Shown in pieces: positions 7,950 through 15,574 of a stretch of DNA of 23,144 bases; positions within the stretch are counted from its first letter, which is position 1, and each line of letters opens with the position of its first letter. Position numbers and translations under genes: made by a program. The notes beneath the pieces were generated by a model that was given only the letters and a program-made list of their open reading frames with translations, was not told where the DNA came from and ran no database searches. The DNA is from an uncultured Erysipelotrichaceae bacterium (GTDB lineage Bacteria > Bacillota_I > Bacilli_A > Erysipelotrichales > Erysipelotrichaceae): contig CALVCY010000024.1 in NCBI GenBank assembly GCA_944326175.1, positions 1 through 23,144 of the forward strand. Direction: 5' to 3'.

Positions 7950-9027
7950 AGCGTTACGGGCTTTTCGGCTGATCGATCGAACCGCGTTGATCCATAATGT
8001 TTTTCAATTTCAACGTGTGCTTGGTCCAACCAAGATCATGGCTGTGGTCAAAGCCAATGCCTATGGCCATGGTGCCACCCTTGTGGCACCATGGCTGGAG
8101 CAAAACGGTATCGATTGTTTTGCGGTGGCCACGCTAAATGAAGCCATTGCATTACGGAAAGCCAATCTATCGTCACGCATCATTATCTTGGGATATGTGC
8201 ATCCATCCATGGTTGAAACCATAAGATCCTATGATTTGACCATCACATTGATGGATACACATCATGCGCAAAGAATCCGTGCATTGCATCGCTATATCGA
8301 TTGTGTATTGGCCATCGATACCGGGATGCATCGCATCGGTATCCCTTGGTATGACCAAAAGACGATCGAAACGATCATCCATGACCCTTATCTTCATATC
8401 GTCCATGTGTATTCCCATCTATGTGACAGTGAATCGCTAAAAGATGATGCCCTGTCCATGACACGATTGCAACAACAGCGTTTTGATTCACTTGTAAACA
8501 GGATTCGAACCATCGATGGTTCGATCACCTTTTCCTTAGCGGCCACTTATGGGGTGTTGAATCATCCTGATATGCATTATGACTATGCACGTATCGGAGT
8601 GGGGTTATACGGGATCCAATATGTTTCGACCACATTGCAACTGGATCTAAGGCCCGTGTTGTCCATGTACAGTCATATCGTACATATCCAGGATGTCAAC
8701 GCCAATGAATCCATTGGCTATTGTCAATTGGATACAGCTGATCATAATCGCACCATTGCCACGGTATCGATCGGGTATGTGGATGGTTTGACCAAACAAA
8801 TGCGAGGTCATGATCTGTATATTGATGATCATCCGGTCAAAATCGTCGGCAATATCTGCATGGATCAATGCATGATCGATGTGACCGGTTTACCGGTACA
8901 CATCGATCATGCCGTTGAGATCATCGGTAAGCATCAAAGTGTGGTGACATTATCCGATGGTTTGACCACCCATTTTCTGGAACTGTTATGCAATATCGAT
9001 ACCCGAGTTCCTTCCATCTTGGTATGA
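7927..9027 (+). CDS. vanT: Soluble serine/alanine racemase (VanT catalytic domain without membrane half)
   Basis: The 366-residue PLP-dependent racemase has the Alr fold: Schiff-base lysine K42 in VVKANAYGHG, IDTGMHRIG, catalytic tyrosine Y265 in ESIGY, IGYVDG and NICMDQCMID (M312). Typical Alr ends in SYRVPR; here the stretch is NIDTRVPS, so the conserved substrate-pocket Tyr is Thr (T359). VanT racemases carry Asn there, as I recall, and this position governs serine use. Classical VanT proteins have about 300 residues of N-terminal membrane domain, entirely missing here. Start ATG 7927 has GAAGG five bases upstream and overlaps the peptidase gene by 23 bases; longer starts lack such a site. 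It could also be an alanine racemase recruited to the locus. Confidence 0.85.
   Translation: MSLPKQSEALRAFRLIDRTALIHNVFQFQRVLGPTKIMAVVKANAYGHGATLVAPWLEQNGIDCFAVATLNEAIALRKANLSSRIIILGYVHPSMVETIRSYDLTITLMDTHHAQRIRALHRYIDCVLAIDTGMHRIGIPWYDQKTIETIIHDPYLHIVHVYSHLCDSESLKDDALSMTRLQQQRFDSLVNRIRTIDGSITFSLAATYGVLNHPDMHYDYARIGVGLYGIQYVSTTLQLDLRPVLSMYSHIVHIQDVNANESIGYCQLDTADHNRTIATVSIGYVDGLTKQMRGHDLYIDDHPVKIVGNICMDQCMIDVTGLPVHIDHAVEIIGKHQSVVTLSDGLTTHFLELLCNIDTRVPSILV
8505..8524. repeat. 20-bp perfect palindrome inside vanT
   Basis: TCGAACCATCGATGGTTCGA is its own reverse complement. It is an outward-facing arrangement of the same AACCAT/ATGGTT arms that recur across the window. It encodes residues around RTIDGS of the racemase. 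Confidence 0.8.
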
Positions 9028-9054
9028 CCATCACGTATTCATGGATCTATCCTG

Positions 9055-9060
9055 TATAAT
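9055..9060 (+). promoter_or_regulatory. -10 box for leaderless rlmI-like transcript
   Basis: TATAAT ends six bases before ATG 9067, so transcription would begin at the A of the start codon. There is no Shine-Dalgarno and no clear -35 box. The same TATAAT-N6-ATG layout appears upstream of the GNAT gene at 15497. Confidence 0.55.
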
Positions 9061-9066
9061 TGAACC

Positions 9067-9933
9067 ATGTTTGTAAGTGATCAATGGAAAAGCTATGCAT
9101 TGCTGGATGCCGGAAATGGCAGAAGACTGGAGCGATGGAATGATATCGTGCTGGATCGTCCCGATCCAACCGCGATCTGGAAACCCTCACTCCCCCCAAA
9201 CGAATGGAACAAAGCGGATGCGATCTATCATCGTTCCACCAAAGGCGGTGGATCGTGGGAATTCAAACATCCTTTGGCTCAACAATGGGAATTACCGTAT
9301 CGCGATCTTTTATTCAAAGTTTCACCGACTGGTTTCAAACATACCGGTTTGTTTCCGGAACAGGCCACGAATTGGGATTTTGTGGATGATTTGATCAAAA
9401 CCAGTGGTCGAAACGATATCAAGGTATTGAATCTTTTTGCTTATACCGGTGGTGCGACCATGGCAGCCAGTAAAGCCGGTGCTTTGGAAGTGGTGCATGT
9501 GGATGCATCCAAGGGAATGATCCAATGGGCTAAAGAAAATATGCATCTCAATGGATTGGATGGTCGTACCATCCGTTTTCTGGTCGATGATGTCACTAAA
9601 TTCGTCCAACGGGAGATCCGTCGGGAACGTACATATGATGGGATCATTCTCGATCCACCCAGTTATGGGCGAGGTCCCAATGGGGAATTATGGAAGTTGG
9701 AAGACCAATTGGCCGGATTGATCGAAATGACGGCTCAGTTATTATCCGATCATCCCCTGTTTTATCTGATCAACTGTTATACCCAGGGGTTTTCACAAAC
9801 CACCTTGTGGAATATATTGACCACGACTCTACCACATGGTTCAACCATTGTGGTCGATGAGATCGGCTTGCCGATCCAAAGCAATGATCTAGTTTTACCC
9901 TGTGGTATTGTAGGAAGAGTATCCTATGATTGA
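9067..9933 (+). CDS. Class I SAM-dependent methyltransferase (RlmI/RlmK-like)
   Basis: This 288-residue Rossmann-fold methyltransferase shows the AdoMet-binding motif VLNLFAYTGGATMAASKAG (about 128-146), acidic motif II VVHVDASKGMI and motif IV ILDPPSYGRGPNGELWKLE. The family includes 23S rRNA cytosine methyltransferases; the N-terminal PUA domain of RlmI is not present, so the target may differ. The segment KVSPTGFKHTGLFPEQATNW precedes the core, as in related proteins annotated simply as SAM-dependent methyltransferases. It starts 39 bases after the racemase stop with its own TATAAT and overlaps the pseudouridine synthase by eight bases. No terminator separates it from the van operon, so read-through is likely. 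Confidence 0.85.
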   Translation: MFVSDQWKSYALLDAGNGRRLERWNDIVLDRPDPTAIWKPSLPPNEWNKADAIYHRSTKGGGSWEFKHPLAQQWELPYRDLLFKVSPTGFKHTGLFPEQATNWDFVDDLIKTSGRNDIKVLNLFAYTGGATMAASKAGALEVVHVDASKGMIQWAKENMHLNGLDGRTIRFLVDDVTKFVQREIRRERTYDGIILDPPSYGRGPNGELWKLEDQLAGLIEMTAQLLSDHPLFYLINCYTQGFSQTTLWNILTTTLPHGSTIVVDEIGLPIQSNDLVLPCGIVGRVSYD

Positions 9934-10621
9934 GATCATCTATGAAGATAACCACATCTTAGTGGTCGATAAACCGGTCAATATCCCGGTTCAGCAAGAT
10001 AACAGCCATGATGTCGATCTGTTGAGTGAATTGAAACAGATGATCAAGATCAGAGACCATAAACCCGGAAATGTTTATCTATCATTGGTCCATCGCTTGG
10101 ATCGTCCAGTCGGCGGTGTGATGGTGTTTGCCAAAACCAGCAAAGCCGCATCCCGACTGAGTGAAAGCATCCGCTCCCACCAGTTCACAAAAGTCTATAC
10201 GGCCGTCATCGATGGCCGTATGGACAACGATCAAGGCCGGTTGGAAGATCATCTGGTCAAAGATAAAACCAAAAATATGGTCAAAACCACCCATGAACAT
10301 GATCCAAGTGGCAAATACAGCGCATTGGATTATCAAACCATCGCACATACCCATGGTTTGACCATGGTAAAAATCACATTGATCACCGGCAGAAGTCATC
10401 AGATCCGCGTCCAATTCGCTTCCAGAAACCACCCCTTATGGGGCGATCAACGCTATAACCCCCATGCCATCAGCGGTCAACAGATCGCATTATATGCATC
10501 ATCATTGACGTTGCCTCACCCGATCAAAGGGACGCGGATGACGTTTGATCATCCATTACCGGATAAATTCCCGTATAATATTTTCGATACAGACACGGGA
10601 AAGGATGGTGAAACCCAATGA
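9926..10621 (+). CDS. RluA-family RNA pseudouridine synthase
   Basis: This 231-residue RluA-type synthase has the catalytic aspartate D59 in HRLDRPVGGVMVFAKT, the YEDNHILVVDKP start typical of the family and LITGRSHQIRVQFA near residues 150-163. It lacks the S4 domain present in RluD-like paralogues. It probably modifies rRNA or tRNA uridines; the exact site cannot be told. AGGAAGAG precedes the ATG inside the methyltransferase gene, and the stop overlaps the next start (ATGA). The pairing of two RNA-modifying enzymes with a wall carboxypeptidase is probably positional rather than functional. Confidence 0.9.
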   Translation: MIEIIYEDNHILVVDKPVNIPVQQDNSHDVDLLSELKQMIKIRDHKPGNVYLSLVHRLDRPVGGVMVFAKTSKAASRLSESIRSHQFTKVYTAVIDGRMDNDQGRLEDHLVKDKTKNMVKTTHEHDPSGKYSALDYQTIAHTHGLTMVKITLITGRSHQIRVQFASRNHPLWGDQRYNPHAISGQQIALYASSLTLPHPIKGTRMTFDHPLPDKFPYNIFDTDTGKDGETQ

Positions 10622-11955
10622 ACCATGGTTTAAACCAAATCAAAACCAAAGGACAACATGGTGCGACCAAAGTCAAACAAACACTGCAGCGTTTATTACC
10701 CAAACCATCCGACAAACCATTGAAACCCTGGACCATCTACCTGGGCATCGCAATCGTTTTAGTGGCATTGTTTCTGATCACCTTACCCACCATCTTGGAT
10801 GACTCCAAACTGGAAAAACTGGGTTACAGTGAATTGGCCATCAATGGCATCCACGAAGCTGAATTGGTCGATGAAGTCATCGAACTAAATCGATACAATG
10901 CCACCATCAACACCGTCTTTGAAAACCAACTGAATGTCGATCCGACGTATTTGCCGTTATATCTGGTCAATTCTACTGTCGATGACACCTTGATTTTGAA
11001 ATATCAGCGCTTAGTAGTCAAAGGCTACAGTGAAAGTGAAATACTGACTTTATTGACAACCCTGAAAGATTATGAATTAACGGTTTTGCTGACTTTACCG
11101 AAGATCGATGACGTCCAGATGTACATCGATGATTGTGACAACCATCCGGATAATTCTTATGCATCGTTTACATTGGACAACCAATATTACGAACCGTATA
11201 ACATGGACCAATCCCAGCAAAGTGATGCCAGCAATGTTAATATGCTAGTGAATAAATTAAATTATCTGGGTTCAGATTATTCTCCGCTCGGTTTAGGGGA
11301 AGTGTCCGTGCGCTATGCTGCCAGCGGCATCCAATTGGCCGAAGAATGTTCCGCCGCTTTGAGTCGTATGAGCGAAGCGTATACCAGTTTGGGCTATCCG
11401 ACCGGTTTCTTCGTCTCCAGCGGTTATCGCGATTATGCCAGTCAGCAAAGTGCCTATGATGGCTATGTGGCATCCGTCGGCGCGGATGAAGCCAATAATT
11501 ATGCCATCCAGCCCGGATTCAGTGAACATCAAACCGGATTAGCCATGGACTTAGCCAGTACCGCTCCCGATCTTACATTTGAAGAAACCACAGAATTTGC
11601 CTGGGTATCCATCAATTGCCAGGATTACGGATTCATTTTGCGATATCCTCAAGGTAAGGAATACATCACAGGGATCAACTATGAACCATGGCATTACCGC
11701 TATGTCGGTGTGGAAACTGCGCAAGCCGTGGTAAATAGCGGGATGACGTATGAAGAATATTATGAATTGTATCTTAGACCCTTACCGGAAAATATCGATC
11801 AATTGGTGATGGAAAACCAGAAAGCAAAAGAAGAAGAAGTGGTGGAAACCATCGCTCCGGTGGAAACGGAATCCTTGATCCCAACCATTCCCGCGGATCC
11901 GCGTGCGAGCGCAACAGCCAGCAGTGAACCGCAAACCAGTGAAGAAAGTGAATAA
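10618..11955 (+). CDS. vanY: Membrane-anchored D-alanyl-D-alanine carboxypeptidase (VanY family)
   Basis: This 445-residue M15B peptidase has a basic cytoplasmic N-terminus, one membrane segment (about 38-60, WTIYLGIAIVLVALFLITL) and a linker of about 200 residues. The outside zinc domain carries SSGYRDYASQ (268-276), SEHQTGLAMD (H304, D311) and YEPWHYRY (E356, H359). The Ser/Thr/Glu/Pro-rich tail is of low complexity. It would trim the terminal D-Ala from pentapeptides outside the membrane, supporting glycopeptide tolerance or ordinary wall maturation. The linker domain was not recognised. It ends the transcription unit and is followed at once by a strong terminator. Confidence 0.9.
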   Translation: MNHGLNQIKTKGQHGATKVKQTLQRLLPKPSDKPLKPWTIYLGIAIVLVALFLITLPTILDDSKLEKLGYSELAINGIHEAELVDEVIELNRYNATINTVFENQLNVDPTYLPLYLVNSTVDDTLILKYQRLVVKGYSESEILTLLTTLKDYELTVLLTLPKIDDVQMYIDDCDNHPDNSYASFTLDNQYYEPYNMDQSQQSDASNVNMLVNKLNYLGSDYSPLGLGEVSVRYAASGIQLAEECSAALSRMSEAYTSLGYPTGFFVSSGYRDYASQQSAYDGYVASVGADEANNYAIQPGFSEHQTGLAMDLASTAPDLTFEETTEFAWVSINCQDYGFILRYPQGKEYITGINYEPWHYRYVGVETAQAVVNSGMTYEEYYELYLRPLPENIDQLVMENQKAKEEEVVETIAPVETESLIPTIPADPRASATASSEPQTSEESE

Positions 11956-11964
11956 ACCTTGAAC

Positions 11965-12001
11965 CAATGGCACAAGCAAAGTCTGCTTGTGCCATTGTTT
12001 T
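11965..12001 (+). terminator. Rho-independent terminator of the van locus
   Basis: A 14-bp perfect stem (CAATGGCACAAGCA at 11965-11978; TGCTTGTGCCATTG at 11984-11997) has a five-base loop and is followed by TTTT. It lies ten bases after the vanY stop codon. Confidence 0.9.
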
Positions 12002-12027
12002 GATAAAAATAAGTCACGCTTATAACC

Positions 12028-12547
12028 ATGGAATGGACGGGTTATATCATGGCAAAAGATACCATCGTTGCCGCAGTGGATGATGGTTGGGTCAGTGTTT
12101 GTGATCAGAGGATTATAACGATTGTTTTGCCTGCTTAGCTTCGATATCCATTGATCTAGCCAAGGCATATTTGAAGATGATCTGGCTGGATATTATCGTC
12201 TACAATATGGACGCCATCCGGAAAACTTTGGGTTACTGCAGGATGCAGTCAGTGGTACCGTTTTATCCATGACACCGTTGTTTGACCACAATATTGCGTT
12301 GATCAGTCGGGGTCATCCGAAAGATGTCACACGTCAAAAAGATGGTTTGTTCCACTTCTTCCGTCAGTTTGTCCATTCAAATCAAACGGCACGATCGTTG
12401 TATCAAAACATGCTACTGCCTCTGATCACACCTTAAATGATTCAAGATTGTCTGGATGCGATCCCCATTAAGGTCAAAGAATCCTTTATCCTCGATTTTT
12501 TGATCCATGGTCAAAACATCGTCAACCAAATCATTCACACCAAATGA
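12028..12547 (+). pseudogene. Decayed HipA-like kinase gene
   Basis: Pieces of a HipA-type serine/threonine kinase are readable in more than one frame. An N-terminal piece from ATG 12028 reads YIMAKDTIVAAVDDGWVSV. After a deletion and frame change, a catalytic piece reads AYLKMIWLDIIVYNMD, then RHPENFGLLQD and MTPLFDHNIALISRG, with a shift of frame at about 12212. There, restoring one C would give the expected NMDRHPENFG catalytic loop. The catalytic frame then meets TAA at 12434-12436 and continues as MIQDCLDAIPIKVKESFIL to TGA 12547. The middle of the N-terminal half seems deleted. The family call is from recognised sequence pattern, not a search. Confidence 0.7.
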
Positions 12548-12572
12548 CAACGAGTCCTTTCGGACTCGTTGT
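12547..12572. terminator. Bidirectional terminator hairpin between convergent genes
   Basis: An 11-bp perfect stem, ACAACGAGTCC / GGACTCGTTGT, has a four-base loop TTTC and overlaps the pseudogene stop. It lies four bases past the stop of the patatin gene. Neither side has a long T run, so strength is uncertain. Confidence 0.6.
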
Positions 12573-12575
12573 GTT

Positions 12576-13463
12576 CTATTTACCAATATGGTCTTGACCA
12601 ATAAATGCCGCAATGGCATCCCATTGTTCCGTGGCATCTTTGACACCCAAATCAAAACATTTCTGCAAACCGATCGGATCACCTTTGAATCGTGATACGG
12701 GCACTTTTTCGCTTGGTCGTAACAAATACGCACTGCCCTCTTCCACCATCTTTTCGATCAATCCCATTTCGTGATAGTACACCTGGTGACGCACTATCAG
12801 ACGTTTGCGCAATTGCGGATATTTGCGAAACATCAAGGAGATCGTATTCAATTCAACCGCCGGTTCTGGATTGCGCACATATTCCTTATCCTTGGTGATG
12901 ATCACAAAGTGTTTTTTGCAACCATGGGCGATGGAGCGCTCGATGGGGACCATCGTCGTGATCCCACCATCCATATACAGATGTCCGCGGGTATATACCG
13001 GTTTTCCGGCAATCGGCAGCGTACAGCTGGCTTTCAGATCTTTCATGGTCACTTCTTCTTTTTGGATCCAGTCATTACGATTAAGATCCAGATTGTAATT
13101 GCCGAATTCAAACGGTGCCATGGTATTGGAAACCTGTGTGAGATCGAATTTGACCTGCTTGGGCAAAAGGTTATCGAACATGTAGTTGTAACCGACAAAC
13201 GTTCCTTCTCTTAAAAACGGAGAAAGCCCGATATTTTTTTTGTCGCTCATGTATTCGACCATGATCTCATGCAGATAATCGGCCCGTTTCATCCAATACG
13301 CACACAGGTTGACCGCACCGGCCGATATCCCCACGCCATAATCAAAATTGACCTGTTTTTTGAGAAAATAGGAAAGCACACCGGCCGTATAAGCCCCGCG
13401 CATGCCACCGCCTTCCATGACCAGCGCCAGTGTCGTTAAAGCAGTTTGATCCGTTTGTTCCAT
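12576..13463 (-). CDS. Patatin-like phospholipase (YjjU-type)
   Basis: The 295-residue product has the complete patatin Ser-Asp dyad: oxyanion loop GGGMRG (18-23), nucleophile elbow GISAGA with S47, and DGG with D165 (YMDGGITT). It would hydrolyse acyl-ester bonds of lipids; the substrate is unknown. No signal peptide or membrane segment is visible. AGGAAGAG precedes ATG 13463. It lies 27 bases downstream of the cardiolipin synthase gene on the same strand, so the two may be co-transcribed and both act on membrane lipids. Confidence 0.92.
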   Translation of the reverse strand: MEQTDQTALTTLALVMEGGGMRGAYTAGVLSYFLKKQVNFDYGVGISAGAVNLCAYWMKRADYLHEIMVEYMSDKKNIGLSPFLREGTFVGYNYMFDNLLPKQVKFDLTQVSNTMAPFEFGNYNLDLNRNDWIQKEEVTMKDLKASCTLPIAGKPVYTRGHLYMDGGITTMVPIERSIAHGCKKHFVIITKDKEYVRNPEPAVELNTISLMFRKYPQLRKRLIVRHQVYYHEMGLIEKMVEEGSAYLLRPSEKVPVSRFKGDPIGLQKCFDLGVKDATEQWDAIAAFIGQDHIGK

Positions 13464-13490
13464 AAGTACTCTTCCTTTTTTAAAATCGAT

Positions 13491-15017
13491 TTAAAATAAC
13501 GGGGAGAAGACGGCACACAATGCCGTCATCACGCGTTTTAGCAGATATTGGTTCTCACATTCACTCAAAGTGATGGTTTTGCACATCGTCAATGTCGCTT
13601 CATAATCATAACGGCAATTTAGCGCAAAGTCTTTATCGGTGATGATCGTGTTGCATTCAAAATTGAGGTAGTAGCTGCGATAATCCACATTGGTCGTACC
13701 AACGATGGAGACGATATCATCACTGACCCATGTCTTGGAATGGATAAAGCCCGGTGTATATTCATAGATCCGTACCCCTGCTTTCAACAATTGGGTGTAA
13801 TACGATTGTGAAACGATATGGACATACCATTTATCCGGGATATACGGGGTGATGATGCGCACATCCACACCCCGTTTTGCCGCATAAATGATCGCCGTGA
13901 GCAAGGATTGATTAAACAACAGATACGGTGCACTGATATAGACATAATCTTTCGCATTGTAAAGCATCGACAGATGGGCATCCAATCCTAAATTGTTGTC
14001 ATCTGTGGGTGCATCGGCGAATGAAGTGACCAAAGCATTATTGGGCACAGAACACCCATATTGACGATACCATGCAAAATCGATGGTTTGACCACACAAC
14101 ACTTCAAATTCCTGTAAAAACAGGACCGTATAATTCCAAACGGCTTCCCCTTCGATGCGGACCGCAGAATCTTTCCACGTTCCAAAGCGTACGATCAGAT
14201 TGGCATATTCATCCGCCAGGTTGATGCCTCCCATATATCCGATGCGATTATCCACCACCGCTATTTTGCGATGGTCCCGATAATTATAGGAACCGATCAG
14301 CATCGGGGCGATCGGGTTGAAGCAATAGGCATCGATGCCCGCTTTGCGCAAGTCTTTGAGAAAATGACGCGGCATGGTGGTGATCGTTCCAAAATCATCG
14401 TAGATGAATTTGACGATCACACCCTGTGTCACTTTTTCTTTGAGGATCTCAAAAATCGAATCCCAGATCTTGCCCGGTGCAACGATGAAATACTCCATCA
14501 ATATAAAATGGTGTGCACTACGTAAATCCTGCAGCAATCGTGGGAACATGTCGTCGCCCATGCCGAAATATTCGCATCGGGTATTGATCGCACACCCTGC
14601 ACCGTTATCGACTAAATAATGTTGGAATGCCGCCATATGGTAACGGTCGCCATAGGTATCGATGAGTGCATGCCCATTATCCGGCAAGTTTTCCTTGAAA
14701 CGGTCGATCACCTTTTGGGTATCCAGACGCAATGCCTTGGGGATCTTCTTGTTGGCAAAAATAATGTATAGGACCGGTCCGACGATCGGGATACAGGTCA
14801 ATACCATGATCCAGGCCAGTTTGTAGGAAATATCGATACTGTTCATATTGACCACATACAGGATCAATAAGATGGCAATGATAGAAAAGGTCACATAAAC
14901 CCATTGACGGTCGATGGAAAAACCAACGATCAATGTAAATAAAAGTCCAAGCTGCAAAAGGATCAATGCAGCTGTTAGAAAAATACGGGAAGTAATGACC
15001 TTTAAAAGCTTATTCAT
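13491..15017 (-). CDS. cls: Cardiolipin synthase
   Basis: The 508-residue membrane enzyme has two N-terminal hydrophobic segments (about 12-33 and 39-57), a further hydrophobic phospholipase-D nuclease N-terminal region (WIMVLTCIPIVGPVLYIIF) and two PLD domains. The HKD motifs are H249-R-K251 with D256 (HRKIAVVD) and H426-S-K428 with D433 (HSKTWVSD). It condenses two phosphatidylglycerols to cardiolipin and glycerol. TATAAT (minus strand 15035-15030) lies twelve bases before the ATG, directly after the GNAT stop, giving a leader of only about six bases without a Shine-Dalgarno. Confidence 0.95.
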   Translation of the reverse strand: MNKLLKVITSRIFLTAALILLQLGLLFTLIVGFSIDRQWVYVTFSIIAILLILYVVNMNSIDISYKLAWIMVLTCIPIVGPVLYIIFANKKIPKALRLDTQKVIDRFKENLPDNGHALIDTYGDRYHMAAFQHYLVDNGAGCAINTRCEYFGMGDDMFPRLLQDLRSAHHFILMEYFIVAPGKIWDSIFEILKEKVTQGVIVKFIYDDFGTITTMPRHFLKDLRKAGIDAYCFNPIAPMLIGSYNYRDHRKIAVVDNRIGYMGGINLADEYANLIVRFGTWKDSAVRIEGEAVWNYTVLFLQEFEVLCGQTIDFAWYRQYGCSVPNNALVTSFADAPTDDNNLGLDAHLSMLYNAKDYVYISAPYLLFNQSLLTAIIYAAKRGVDVRIITPYIPDKWYVHIVSQSYYTQLLKAGVRIYEYTPGFIHSKTWVSDDIVSIVGTTNVDYRSYYLNFECNTIITDKDFALNCRYDYEATLTMCKTITLSECENQYLLKRVMTALCAVFSPLF

Positions 15018-15029
15018 AACAATAGACCA

Positions 15030-15035
15030 ATTATA
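15030..15035 (-). promoter_or_regulatory. -10 box upstream of cls
   Basis: TATAAT begins immediately after the GNAT stop codon. Its spacer region is formed by the recurring palindrome ATGGTCAAACCAT (15038-15050). There is no good -35 box and the predicted leader is about six bases. Confidence 0.45.
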
Positions 15036-15497
15036 CTATGGTTTGACCATGATATCCCATTGGTAGATGCATTTGACCCGTTCTCCCTGTCGATACGACC
15101 AATGTGATGATGGAACGTCCACCGTATCCAATAAAAATGCACCAAGTTTTTCGATGGTTTTGCGCGAAGCGATATTTTCCGGAGAAGCCGTGATATAGAT
15201 CGTATCATGATGATGTTGCTGGATAAACGGAATTAACGCCATACATGCCTGATAAGCATAATGACTGCCACGGAAACGGGGATCGATGCGATAGCCGATA
15301 TGACCGCCAAAATATAACCATGGATCAAAGCCATCGCGAAAATCGATGGTCCCGACCATATCCTTTTGAACATGGATACCAAAACGATGCATGGGATAGT
15401 AACCATTGGCACCTTTCTCCTGACTGGTATACATCTTGATCAATTGGATATCACCATACGTCAATGGTTTTTCTTTGCAAAACCAATCCAGAAACAT
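15036..15497 (-). CDS. GNAT family N-acetyltransferase (RimJ/RimL-like)
   Basis: This 153-residue acetyltransferase starts MFLDWFCKEKPLTYGD. It shows the family's acetyl-CoA loop region (RIDPRFRGSHYAYQA) and the C-terminal hallmark ASPENIASRKTIEKLGAFLLD. The acceptor is unknown. ATG 15497 is preferred over an upstream ATG at 15551 because TATAAT sits exactly six bases before it, which would place the transcription start on the A of the codon. The longer form would contain the promoter within its coding region. The end of the gene carries the recurring palindrome (codons for IMVKP-stop). Confidence 0.85.
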   Translation of the reverse strand: MFLDWFCKEKPLTYGDIQLIKMYTSQEKGANGYYPMHRFGIHVQKDMVGTIDFRDGFDPWLYFGGHIGYRIDPRFRGSHYAYQACMALIPFIQQHHHDTIYITASPENIASRKTIEKLGAFLLDTVDVPSSHWSYRQGERVKCIYQWDIMVKP

Positions 15498-15503
15498 GAT
15501 TCT

Positions 15504-15509
15504 ATTATA
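15504..15509 (-). promoter_or_regulatory. -10 box for leaderless GNAT transcript
   Basis: TATAAT on the minus strand is followed by AGAATC and then ATG at 15497. No Shine-Dalgarno is present. The spacing matches that of the promoter at 9055-9060. Confidence 0.55.
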
Positions 15510-15539
15510 GCGGTATTCATGATATAGGGAACAAACATG

Positions 15540-15566
15540 AAAAAAGGCCATGGTCGAACCATGGCC
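15540..15566 (-). terminator. Rho-independent terminator of lipoprotein gene
   Basis: On the minus strand a 9-bp stem GGCCATGGT / ACCATGGCC with a three-base loop TCG is followed by six T. It lies nine bases after the stop at 15575. Its arms are the recurring ATGGT/ACCAT word. Confidence 0.88.
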
Positions 15567-15574
15567 ATCAATGG

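Noticed and set aside
15498..15551. Longer GNAT start at 15551
   Set aside because: The added residues would cover the promoter and part of the preceding terminator, and are not family-like.
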